Made by a program: the position numbers and the translations under genes. A DNA stretch of 64,000 nucleotides from an uncultured Duncaniella sp. (lineage in GTDB: Bacteria > Bacteroidota > Bacteroidia > Bacteroidales > Muribaculaceae), in contig CAJULW010000017.1 in NCBI GenBank assembly GCA_910587515.1, positions 89,498-153,497 of the forward strand, in the 5' to 3' direction. This document shows, one piece after another, positions 27,601-34,911 of the stretch (position 1 is the first letter of the stretch; each line of letters begins with the position of its first letter). The notes beneath the pieces are model-generated. The model ran no database searches. It saw nothing but the letters and a program-made list of their open reading frames with translations, and had not been told where the DNA came from.

Positions 27601-27911
27601 ACAACTTCGTCAAGTACGGAGGCTTCTGGTTCGAGTGTGATGTTGATCACTGATTTTCCGTTGACGGCTATTTCCTGGGTGCTATATCCCACGTAGCTGA
27701 AACGGAGTTTCGCGTTGTCCGGCACGTTTTTCAGCGAGTAATTTCCGTCAACGTCGGTTGCTACTCCATTGACAGTACCGACAATCACTACGTTGGCGCC
27801 TATCATCGGCTCTCCCTCGTTATCGATAACCGTACCGCTTACTGTTCTGGTCTGTGCATTGAGGGCCAAGGCCGTAAAGGCGAGAAGCACAAATGTGCAC
27901 AACCGATGCAT
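24684..27911 (-). CDS. SusC/RagA-family TonB-linked outer membrane protein
   Basis: The frame is open to an ATG at 27956 (1090 residues); I prefer the ATG at 27911 (1075 residues, MHRLCTFVLLAFTALALNAQ), which starts with a proper signal peptide. A carboxypeptidase-regulatory-like domain follows (VSGTVIDNEGEPMIGANV), then the SusC plug with VLDEVVAIGYATVRRKDLT, RGGTSITQGSEPLYIVDG and DASATAIYGSAGANGVILITTK. The rest is a 22-strand type barrel ending in FGLNLTF. With SusD it imports oligosaccharides using TonB energy. No HTCS, SusR or sigma/anti-sigma regulator gene is adjacent in the window. Confidence 0.95.
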   Translation of the reverse strand: MHRLCTFVLLAFTALALNAQTRTVSGTVIDNEGEPMIGANVVIVGTVNGVATDVDGNYSLKNVPDNAKLRFSYVGYSTQEIAVNGKSVINITLEPEASVLDEVVAIGYATVRRKDLTAATASVGGAELAKVPATTAAQALTGKAAGVNVITQSGAPGAEINITVRGGTSITQGSEPLYIVDGFKMDQGLQNVDINDIETIDVMKDASATAIYGSAGANGVILITTKSGKSGKSEVSYNGYVSFSRLGKKLDLLNVEDYVKYQYEFQALRGNLDNFAGIFGGSINDPDFHSGAYDRIEQNYRNRESIDWQDEVFGNTGVTQNHNVSITGGNERTNFMVSYNYTGEDGIMKKHNYEKNSVRAKLRHELFKGVRFDFAASLQSTTIEGGGSLGGTLKQTILQPITGGERWTNDQMLNSDLTDDFASMPGGTNYDANNPIINNNAIDNKRYKRMATVNAGLEIDIIKGLTFRTAGSYMWQQVRKDYWDNGKTKVAFQNNSPYGYGYRNNSENSNWQITNTLSYMFDIDKKHSFTALLGQETAHWEAMKLDNEYRGFPDGNFGLNDVSMATPYKWSSSKATQGLVSVFGRISYGYEGRYLLNATVRGDGTSKFARGKKWDFFPSVSAAWRISEEKFMESTRDYIQNLKLRAGYGVAGNNKIDDNMYATTYGSGHYGQGSSDFITYVPGTTLGNPELVWEKTKTVNIGLDVSAFNSRVNLQVDWYNNQSDNLLILNKIPSSTGYTDQYQNIGSIRNRGVEVVLNTVNISSRDFSWTMDFNIAFNRSKVLSIYGKSGDESWLKDYESRMGFLIEKGKPLGQFYGLIYDGLYTTDDFEQLPDGGYKLKDGVPSLKGFNRSAVRPGDAKYKPTAGETDADGNPVWSVNDRTVIGNAAPKFTGGWNNTFRYKGFDLTVFMNFSYGNKVFNMSTQRFIGPYLPNQNTLSKMANRFTLVDPLTGETTKDLARLAELNPDQYGKGLMWNISENNKTAISDHSSYYIEDGSFLRLNTITLGYTLPKNIIKKAKLSNLRIYATANNIHTFTDYTGYDPEVAVSESALTPGIDNSSYPRAKSWVFGLNLTF

Positions 27912-27990
27912 GATGCCATACCGCACGGTCGGCATAAAGCAATGTTCGATTTTCATAATAGATTTAAAGTTAAAATGTATGATATTTCTG

Positions 27991-28011
27991 TGTCGGGAAC
28001 AATTCCCGACA
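27991..28011 (-). promoter_or_regulatory. Leader hairpin upstream of susC
   Basis: A 9-bp perfect inverted repeat with a 3-nt loop (27991-27999 with 28003-28011). If the -7 element at 28082-28089 is used, it lies in the 5' untranslated region, 35-80 nt before the two candidate ATGs. It has no T tract, so it is more likely a stability or regulatory structure than a terminator. Confidence 0.5.
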
Positions 28012-28081
28012 TACTTAAAAAGCCTATACTATTGTATTGCGGTGCGTTAACAAATGAACACAATAATCCCTGAATATTTTG

Positions 28082-28089
28082 CAAAATTA
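28082..28089 (-). promoter_or_regulatory. -7 element of susC with a G8 tract in the -33 position
   Basis: TAATTTTG on the minus strand. Where TTTG is expected 19-20 nt upstream, the minus strand has a run of eight G (28116-28109). No other -33 box at correct spacing was seen. The leader to the ATG at 27911 would be about 165 nt. Confidence 0.5.
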
Positions 28090-28153
28090 AACAAAACAAG
28101 GGTTTTTACCCCCCCCGATTTGTTAAAATATGTCAATAAGGTGCCGGTGGCTA

Positions 28154-28220
28154 TTTTGAGCGATCAAGCGATGCAGGCATGACCAAAATGGTCATGCCTG
28201 CATCGCTTGATCGCTCAAAA
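28154..28220 (-). terminator. 32-bp perfect hairpin closing the division/cell-wall cluster
   Basis: Perfect inverted repeat 28154-28185 with 28189-28220 and a 3-nt loop, 38 bp after the ftsZ stop. Both ends are TTTT/AAAA, so it could terminate in both directions and insulate ftsZ from susC. Confidence 0.8.
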
Positions 28221-28258
28221 AGGAGGTCGCTCTGACGTACAGACCTCTTAATCATGTT

Positions 28259-29692
28259 TTAACCGAAGCAAAAAGTCTGGTTTGATGAATTCGAGATTGA
28301 AGAATTTGTATTAGGCATTGATGCGTCGATAGCTCCGTTGCGTACGTCTTCGACTATCCTGCGGTCTCGCTTGTATGTAGGGTATTTTTCCAATATATCA
28401 CATATTGCATCGTCATCGAGTTGGTTGATTCCGAGAATGATCGTCGATGAACGGTCTTTGCCTTCGGTCAGATCTTTTATTTTGGTTATACCATATTCTT
28501 CAGCGAGGCGTTCGTCGGACACCTCCGGCTCTTTCGGTGTGGATTTCGGTGTGGGCTGCGGTGCCGGTTGGGGAGCTGATCCTGGAGTTGTATTGATGTT
28601 TCCCGGACGTGATCCGGGTGTTCCCATCGTGAATCCGAATCCGCTTGAGGCGCCTCCGGCCATCAATTCTTCCTCTTCTTCGCGCAAGGTAACGTCGAAG
28701 CCGGCCGCGAGTATTGTCATCTTGACTCCGTTGCCGAGGTTCTCGTCGAATCCCACGCCCCAAATGACATCGACATCTGTGTTGATGGAGCCGATGAAGT
28801 CTGTGATCTCGCGAGTTTCGCTCATAAGGAATTTTTCTTCAGCGTTGGGGTTGAAGAACAGATTGAATAGCAGCTTCTTTGAGCCGAGAATATCACGGTT
28901 TTTCAACAATGGTGAGTTGAGGGCGTCGTGTATGGCTTTTGTGACACGGTTTTCTCCTTCACCGAATCCTGTGGATATTATCGCTGCTCCACCGTCGCGT
29001 AAAGTGGTGTCGACATCGTTGAAGTCGAGGTTTATAAGTCCGTTACAGGTTATAAGTTCGGAGATTGAACGCGCAGCGATTGACAAAGTGTCGTCCGCTT
29101 TGCCGAAGGCGTTGAGGAAGTCGAGGTCTCCGTAGATTTCACCGAGGCGTTCGTTGTTGATGACGAGGAGGGCGTCGACATGCTTTGCCATCTCGTCGGC
29201 TCCCGCTATCGCCTTTTTGATTTTTTTCTGTCCCTCGAAAAGGAAGGGAATGGTCACGATGCCGATGGTCAGCAGGCCGCGTTCTTTCGCTATCCGCGCC
29301 ACGACGGGTGCGGCTCCTGTTCCTGTTCCGCCTCCCATGCCAGCGGTGATGAACACCATTTTGGTTTGGTCGTCGAAAAGAGCCGCTATATCCTCGGAAC
29401 TTTCCTCTGCGAAATCGCGCGCTTTCTCTGGTTTGTTGCCGGCGCCGAGTCCGTCGCCTATTTCGAGTGTGTGTGGTACACGAGAGTGGCAGAGAGTCTG
29501 GTGATCGGTATTTATATTGACAAAGGACACATTTTTAATGCCCTGAACATACATGTGGTTGACAGCGTTGTTGCCACCTCCACCGACACCGATAGCCATG
29601 ATGTTGCATACGAGGTCGGATGCTCCTTGGTTGCTTTTGAATGCGGAGGTGTCGGAAAGATCCTGATTATAGTTGCTTTTAAGTTCGTCCAT
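28259..29692 (-). CDS. ftsZ: Cell division protein FtsZ
   Basis: 477 residues. The tubulin-type GTP-binding motif GGGTGTG is at residues 120-126, preceded by AIGVGGGGNNAVNHM, with NNERLGEIYGDLDFLNAFGKADDTL and NLDFNDVDTTLRDGGAAIISTGFGEGENR as in all FtsZ. A Pro/Thr-rich linker starts near residue 365. After it is a helical segment (TIILGINQLDDDAICDILEKYP), then a Ser/Asn-rich tail ending NQTFCFG that does not look like the common FtsZ tail peptide. FtsZ forms the division ring. It is the last gene of the cluster, 34 bp after ftsA. Confidence 0.97.
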   Translation of the reverse strand: MDELKSNYNQDLSDTSAFKSNQGASDLVCNIMAIGVGGGGNNAVNHMYVQGIKNVSFVNINTDHQTLCHSRVPHTLEIGDGLGAGNKPEKARDFAEESSEDIAALFDDQTKMVFITAGMGGGTGTGAAPVVARIAKERGLLTIGIVTIPFLFEGQKKIKKAIAGADEMAKHVDALLVINNERLGEIYGDLDFLNAFGKADDTLSIAARSISELITCNGLINLDFNDVDTTLRDGGAAIISTGFGEGENRVTKAIHDALNSPLLKNRDILGSKKLLFNLFFNPNAEEKFLMSETREITDFIGSINTDVDVIWGVGFDENLGNGVKMTILAAGFDVTLREEEEELMAGGASSGFGFTMGTPGSRPGNINTTPGSAPQPAPQPTPKSTPKEPEVSDERLAEEYGITKIKDLTEGKDRSSTIILGINQLDDDAICDILEKYPTYKRDRRIVEDVRNGAIDASMPNTNSSISNSSNQTFCFG

Positions 29693-29726
29693 GTTCGTTT
29701 AGTGATGTGGCTTGTTTGGGTGTGTG

Positions 29727-31310
29727 TTAGTCGTCGTTCTCATCGTCTTCTACCGGCTCGGTCATTAGTGATACGACGCGGTCGCGCAGTGAGCTCCAGG
29801 CTCTTGAGAAACCGCTCTTGCGATCGTGTTGAGCCTGATATGTCTGATCTGTCTGAGCCGGTGTCGTGTCTGTGGCTGTCGTGATCTCGCGGGCTTGTTG
29901 CTGGTAGGTAGTCAACGGTTGCTGCTGGGTAGGCTGTGGCTGTTGCGGCATCGGTTGCTGGACTTGTACCGGCTGCTGTTGAGGTGTTTGCTGATAGTTT
30001 TGCTGATAATTTTGTTGTTGATAGTACGGCTGCTGTTGAGGTTGCTGTATCGGTTGTTGGTAGGTTTGTTGGATTGGTTGTTGTTGAACCGGTTGTTGGT
30101 ATGGTTGTGTGATGTTTTGTTGCGATGTATTGCCGGTGTAAATACCGTGTTGCATGACGGGTTCGGGACGGCTCATGCAGTCCTGTACGTTTTTTTCTTT
30201 TGATGCCGCTGCAAGAATCGCGAGGACGTCGACATGGTCGGCTCCATTGACACGCCCGTCAAGTATGCGTATGCGGTTGCCCGGAGTGCCGAAACGCGTT
30301 TTCATCGTTGTGAGATTTTCAAGTCTACGGTCGAAACCGTTCAGCTTTGATCCGCGTCCGATGAGGATTATGCCTGCCGGAAGTCTGTCGGGGGTGAGTC
30401 CGGCATATTTGATATGCTCGTTTATGTTGCAGATGATTTCGCCTGCACGTGCCGCCACATAGTTATTGATGAGTCCGAAGTCGAAGCCTCCTACCGGAAC
30501 ACTTGCAGTCGGTTCGGTCGAGCTTAAAGCGTTTCCACCGTCAATCTTTAGATCTTCCGCGAATTCTTCAAGATAATTGAGCGTAGTGATGTCGCGGGTG
30601 ATGTTTCGTGAACCCATCGGAATTGTGGAGAGATAGAGCAACACACCGTTCTTGTATATGGATACGGTGGTGGTTTCGGCTCCGAAGTCTACAAGCATAC
30701 ATCCCTGTCGTTTTTCTTCGGGGAACAATACGAGATCGGCTTCCGCAATCTGACGTACGAAGACATCATTTATGCCTATGTGCAGGCGTTCGTCAAGCAC
30801 GTGGTTGAGATTTCTGACGAGTTGCGTGCGGCAGCTGATCAGGTTCAGGCGAGCTGATATATGGGAACCGAACATGCCGACAGCGCGGTTGGTCGGAGAG
30901 TTGTCGACGCGAAATTCGCGTGGCGCGACTCCTACGATACTGCGTTCGTGAAGTTGGTAGCCGAGAGCGTCGTTTATAATATCGCTTATAAGTTCGTTGG
31001 TGATTTCCATTTCTGACGGAAGACGCCTTTCGATTTCGATGCTCTGCGCCATGAGAGAGCGTCCGCCTACGGAGACGTATACTCCGGTTACCTTGTGCCC
31101 CGGTTCGCGTTGCTCCAGTCGGTCGATGACGTTGCGTATGGCCGTGGCGGTCTCGACAACGTTACGTATGCAGCCGTAGCGCACTCCGTCTGCGAGTTTC
31201 TCTTCCTCGACGGCTTTGACACTCAGTGCTCCTGCCGGATCGACCGTGCCCGTAGCACCTTTGATTTTAGAGCTCCCGATTTCAAGAGCCACGATATACT
31301 TTTCTTCCAT
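29727..31310 (-). CDS. ftsA: Cell division protein FtsA with a long Gln/Pro-rich linker
   Basis: 527 residues, longer than the about 420 of E. coli FtsA. The actin-like core is shown by YIVALEIGSSKIKGATG at the N terminus, GVYVSVGGRSLMAQ, GCMLVDFGAETTTVSIYKNG and IILIGRGSKLNGF. Residues 399-472 are an almost pure Gln/Pro/Tyr region. The C terminus then returns to an amphipathic helix, GFSRAWSSLRDRVVSLMTEP, which fits the membrane-targeting helix of FtsA, followed by an acidic end. FtsA tethers FtsZ to the inner membrane. Position between ftsQ and ftsZ is conserved. Confidence 0.96.
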   Translation of the reverse strand: MEEKYIVALEIGSSKIKGATGTVDPAGALSVKAVEEEKLADGVRYGCIRNVVETATAIRNVIDRLEQREPGHKVTGVYVSVGGRSLMAQSIEIERRLPSEMEITNELISDIINDALGYQLHERSIVGVAPREFRVDNSPTNRAVGMFGSHISARLNLISCRTQLVRNLNHVLDERLHIGINDVFVRQIAEADLVLFPEEKRQGCMLVDFGAETTTVSIYKNGVLLYLSTIPMGSRNITRDITTLNYLEEFAEDLKIDGGNALSSTEPTASVPVGGFDFGLINNYVAARAGEIICNINEHIKYAGLTPDRLPAGIILIGRGSKLNGFDRRLENLTTMKTRFGTPGNRIRILDGRVNGADHVDVLAILAAASKEKNVQDCMSRPEPVMQHGIYTGNTSQQNITQPYQQPVQQQPIQQTYQQPIQQPQQQPYYQQQNYQQNYQQTPQQQPVQVQQPMPQQPQPTQQQPLTTYQQQAREITTATDTTPAQTDQTYQAQHDRKSGFSRAWSSLRDRVVSLMTEPVEDDENDD

Positions 31311-31349
31311 GGCGGGGTTGGTGGGTTCTATAATATGATGGAGAGTTTG

Positions 31350-32246
31350 TTATTGCTGTTTGGTTGGTATTGGTTTTTCTGAATGGGCTTTTATGCCAGG
31401 TTTTGTCTGTCCCGGGGCTACGTCGTCGCCCGCGAGCATCGTACCTGTATCGACGCTTTCGTCATCGTCATATCTGACTGCGTTCGTTCTGGCGGCGGAC
31501 CGGTGTCGTTTGGATGCGACAAGTTGTCCTTTCCATTTGAGCGACAGTGTGTCGTATTTTTCCCATCCTTGTATGTGCAGAACTTCGGAATAGAATTTTT
31601 TGAGACGAGAGAATTTGTCATTGAAATCGACCGGTGCGCCCAAATTGATCACATGTTCGCGGATGACCGGGATAAGTATGATGTCAGTCGGTGATTTTAC
31701 TTTTATCATGGAGATGTAGGAGTTCCAGACGGAGTCACCGGTGATATAGTTTAGGAGAGGAAGGATAGATGCGGGGGTGAATACAGTATCGGATGGATCG
31801 AAATGCCCTTCGATTATGGGAACGTCCTTATGGTAGCGGGCGTTCGCGCTCACTCTTTTTCCCGCGCGGTTGATATAGTAGGACTCTCCGTTGTCGAAGA
31901 TTCTCGCTACGGGGATGATCGGAGTCGCTTTGATGCGTATGGAGCCGTCGGTGTATCTGACTACCTGTGCGTCCTCGATTTTGTCGAGGTCAAGCAAACG
32001 TTTGCGTATGGTCTGGGTATTTATCCCGGACAAGGCCGTCCCCGGAGCTTTGAACGGGAGCGAGTCGAGCTCCCGAGCGAGTTCTGTCGGGGTTACGAAA
32101 TGTTGCGCTTCTCCGTCGCTGTCATCGACCTTGATTTCGATCGAGCGGCATAGGGTTGTGTCGGCTTCATTGGCCGTCACAGTCAAGGCTATCACAAGAT
32201 AGGCCGCAAGCATGATGGAAAATATTATTTTAAGATAGCGCGACAT
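31350..32246 (-). CDS. ftsQ: Cell division protein FtsQ
   Basis: 298 residues. One membrane segment lies at about 7-25 (IIFSIMLAAYLVIALTVTA). After it, residues about 35-105 fit a POTRA-type domain (IEIKVDDSDG... then IRKRLLDLDKIEDAQVVRYTDGSIRIKATPIIPVARIF), and the rest is a beta-rich periplasmic domain. The C terminus is low-complexity and charged. Sequence is weakly conserved in general, so the call rests on domain layout plus its place between murC and ftsA. Confidence 0.9.
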   Translation of the reverse strand: MSRYLKIIFSIMLAAYLVIALTVTANEADTTLCRSIEIKVDDSDGEAQHFVTPTELARELDSLPFKAPGTALSGINTQTIRKRLLDLDKIEDAQVVRYTDGSIRIKATPIIPVARIFDNGESYYINRAGKRVSANARYHKDVPIIEGHFDPSDTVFTPASILPLLNYITGDSVWNSYISMIKVKSPTDIILIPVIREHVINLGAPVDFNDKFSRLKKFYSEVLHIQGWEKYDTLSLKWKGQLVASKRHRSAARTNAVRYDDDESVDTGTMLAGDDVAPGQTKPGIKAHSEKPIPTKQQ

Positions 32247-32279
32247 TGTGAGAAATGGTCAGCTTTCGTTTTAGGTTGC

Positions 32280-33662
32280 TTATAGAGTGTCGATTATTGC
32301 CGGAATGAAAGTATTGATGTCTCCGGCCCCAAGTGTCAGCAGGATGTCAAAGTTACGATTTTTCAATGTCTCCACCAATTTTTCTTTGTTAATTAAGATT
32401 TTGTCACCGCACTTGACTTTTTCAAAAATCATGTCTGAATCCACACCTTCGATCGGTTGTTCGCGCGCTGGATATATGTCAAGGAGAATCAATGAGTCGG
32501 CTTCGGATAGGGATTCAGCGAAAGCCGTAGCGAAGTCCCGTGTGCGTGAGTATAGATGGGGCTGGAAAGCTACGGTTATTTTTCTTCCGGGGTAGAGTGC
32601 TTTTACTGATGCGATCGATTTGCGTATCTCTTCGGGATGGTGGGCGTAGTCGTCAATTATTATGCGTCCGGCTCCTTCGTTTTCTTTGAGTCGGATTTCA
32701 AAACGACGTTTGTTGCCTCGGTAGGTGTTGATGGCTTCTCGTATGATTTCAGGCTCCCAGGCTCCTGTCAGGGATATCGCTGCCACCGCTGCTATGGCAT
32801 TTTCAATATTGACCTCTACGGGTACTCCGAGATTGACATTGCGTATGGTGCCGCGCGGGGTCACGATGTCAAAAGTTATGGTTCCGTTTTCGTGACGTAT
32901 GTAAGATGCGTGGAAGTCGCCTTTGTCGCGTGAATATGTGTATACTCTTACGCCATCCTGCGGACGTGGACGCAGTTTCAGTCCTTCGTGGATTATCAAC
33001 GCTCCTTCAGGTTTTATAAGTTCCGTGAAATGGGCGAAACTTTCAAGGTATGCTTCCTCCGTGCCGTAGATATCGAGATGGTCGGGATCGGTGGATGTGA
33101 TGACAGCGATTGTAGGGGTGAGGTGATGGAATGAACGGTCGAATTCGTCGGCTTCGATCACACTATAGGGCGATGACGGACTGAGCAGGAAATTTGTACC
33201 GTAATTGACGGATTCTCCACCTAGAAAGGCGTTGCAGCCAACCGAACCGCTCTTAAGTATATGTGCCGCCATCGAGGAAGTGGTTGTTTTGCCGTGGGTT
33301 CCGGCGAAACATAGCGAGCGGGTGTCGCGAGTGATGAGTCCGAGCACTTCGGCCCGTTTCAAAATCCCGAAACCGTTTTTTCGGAAATATTTTAATATGG
33401 GGAGTGTCTCTGGAACTGCCGGAGTATAGACCACGAGCGTGTCGTCCGGATTGCGGAATGAGTCGGGTATATTGTCCTCGTTTTCGTCGAAGGTGAATAA
33501 GACTCCTTCTTTTTCAAGTTCGGATGTCAGTGGTGTCGCTGTGCGGTCATATCCCGCCACTTTTTTGCCTTTGGCCATAAAGTAGCGTTCGAGCGCGGCC
33601 ATGCCTATGCCTCCTGCTCCTACGAAATATATGTTGCTGATAGTGCTTATGTCGTGTTTCAT
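32280..33662 (-). CDS. murC: UDP-N-acetylmuramate--L-alanine ligase
   Basis: 460 residues. N-terminal UDP-binding fold begins IYFVGAGGIGMAALERYF. The Mur ligase ATP-binding P loop is FAGTHGKTTTSSMAAHIL, and DDYAHHPEEI is the MurC-specific block in the C-terminal domain. It adds L-Ala to UDP-MurNAc, the first step in building the stem peptide. Between murG and ftsQ in the cluster, with a 62-bp gap on the murG side. Confidence 0.97.
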   Translation of the reverse strand: MKHDISTISNIYFVGAGGIGMAALERYFMAKGKKVAGYDRTATPLTSELEKEGVLFTFDENEDNIPDSFRNPDDTLVVYTPAVPETLPILKYFRKNGFGILKRAEVLGLITRDTRSLCFAGTHGKTTTSSMAAHILKSGSVGCNAFLGGESVNYGTNFLLSPSSPYSVIEADEFDRSFHHLTPTIAVITSTDPDHLDIYGTEEAYLESFAHFTELIKPEGALIIHEGLKLRPRPQDGVRVYTYSRDKGDFHASYIRHENGTITFDIVTPRGTIRNVNLGVPVEVNIENAIAAVAAISLTGAWEPEIIREAINTYRGNKRRFEIRLKENEGAGRIIIDDYAHHPEEIRKSIASVKALYPGRKITVAFQPHLYSRTRDFATAFAESLSEADSLILLDIYPAREQPIEGVDSDMIFEKVKCGDKILINKEKLVETLKNRNFDILLTLGAGDINTFIPAIIDTL

Positions 33663-33724
33663 GATGGGTGGTCGAAACTTGTAATTATGAAAGTGTTGAT
33701 TGTGATATGAGGGAGTATGGTGTT

Positions 33725-34852
33725 TTATCGGATTATGGCTTCTATCCTGTCAACGATTTTCTCGTCAGCGTTTCGTAGTGCCATTTTTTTGATTTCTGTT
33801 GACAGGTTTTGTCGTTTTGACGGATTTTCTATGAGTTTCACAATGGCAGATGGCAGTTTGTCGACAGCCTCTGCATCAAGGATCATTACCGCAGCTCCTT
33901 TTTCCGATAAAGCTTCGGCGTTGTGTCTTTGGTGATCTTCCGCAACGTTCGGGGACGGTATCAGTATACATGGCTTTCCGAGATTTTGCAGTTCGGATAT
34001 GGTTCCTGCTCCAGCTCGTGAAACCACCAGATCCGCTGCTCTGTAAGCAATGTCCATGTCGGAAATGAATGTGGTGGCTTTGACGTTTTTATGGATGGCG
34101 GCCAGTGATTGGAAGTGGTCTGCACCGTAACGCCCGGTCTGCCAAAATAGGTTTATACTTTTGTTCCCGATCAGGGGCAGTGCGGCTGCTATGGCTTCGT
34201 TTACCGTGCGTGCTCCGAGGCTTCCTCCTACGGCAAGAACCAAAGGAGTCGCGGGGGTGAATCCGAGTTTCTGTTTGGCTTCATCTTGTGAGAGCGAGCA
34301 TTTCTCGAGATCGGTACGGACCGGATTGCCGGTTTTTACAATGGTTTCTGAAGGGAAGAATCGTTCCATTCCGTCGTATGCCACGCAAATGGCTTTCGCT
34401 TTGGCGGCAAGAAGTTTGTTGGTCACTCCGGCGTAAGAATTCTGTTCTTGCAGGATGGTGGGTATGCCTTGTTTCTGAGCTTGTTTGAGAACAGGACCGC
34501 TTGCGTAGCCTCCTACCCCTATAGCTATCTGCGGTTGAAAGTCACGGACTATTTTACGAGCCTTGCGGAGAGATTTCCATAGTTTGAGGAGTACTCCGAA
34601 GTTGCGCCATAGTCGTTTCCGGTCAAAGCCGGCTATAGGAAGCCCTTCGATCGGATAGCCGGCAGCGGGAACACGTTCCATCTCCATACGTCCGAGCGCA
34701 CCGACAAAACGTATGTCTGCATCAGGGTAGCGACGTTTGATGGCATTGGCTATCGAGAGCGCGGGAAATATGTGTCCTCCTGTGCCTCCTCCCGATATCA
34801 GTACCCGTTGCAGATCTGTGCCGGTTGTATGTGTTGTTTTCTGTTCTTCCAT
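33725..34852 (-). CDS. murG: Undecaprenyldiphospho-muramoylpentapeptide GlcNAc-transferase
   Basis: I start at the ATG at 34852 (375 residues, MEEQKTTH), not the TTG two codons upstream. The N-terminal GT-B fold has LISGGGTGGHIFPALSIANAI, with IGVGGYASGPVL and LQEQNSYAGVTNK. The C-terminal half has VGGSLGARTVNEA and the donor site SRAGAGTISELQNLGKPCILIP. MurG adds GlcNAc to lipid I to give lipid II on the inner face of the cytoplasmic membrane. Confidence 0.96.
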   Translation of the reverse strand: MEEQKTTHTTGTDLQRVLISGGGTGGHIFPALSIANAIKRRYPDADIRFVGALGRMEMERVPAAGYPIEGLPIAGFDRKRLWRNFGVLLKLWKSLRKARKIVRDFQPQIAIGVGGYASGPVLKQAQKQGIPTILQEQNSYAGVTNKLLAAKAKAICVAYDGMERFFPSETIVKTGNPVRTDLEKCSLSQDEAKQKLGFTPATPLVLAVGGSLGARTVNEAIAAALPLIGNKSINLFWQTGRYGADHFQSLAAIHKNVKATTFISDMDIAYRAADLVVSRAGAGTISELQNLGKPCILIPSPNVAEDHQRHNAEALSEKGAAVMILDAEAVDKLPSAIVKLIENPSKRQNLSTEIKKMALRNADEKIVDRIEAIIR

Positions 34853-34911
34853 TGACAATAGACTTTACGCTTGAAACATGGATTTTGTTTGCGCTATATA
34901 AGATTTTTTGT

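Noticed and set aside
28338..29135. 265-codon plus-strand frame opposite ftsZ
   Set aside because: Shadow of the ftsZ coding strand; Ser/Arg-rich with no motif, no promoter or separate start signal.
29895..30116. Repetitive DNA that could be read as a CRISPR-like or tandem repeat array
   Set aside because: The repeats are irregular CAG/CAA codons of a Gln/Pro-rich protein segment, with no spacers.
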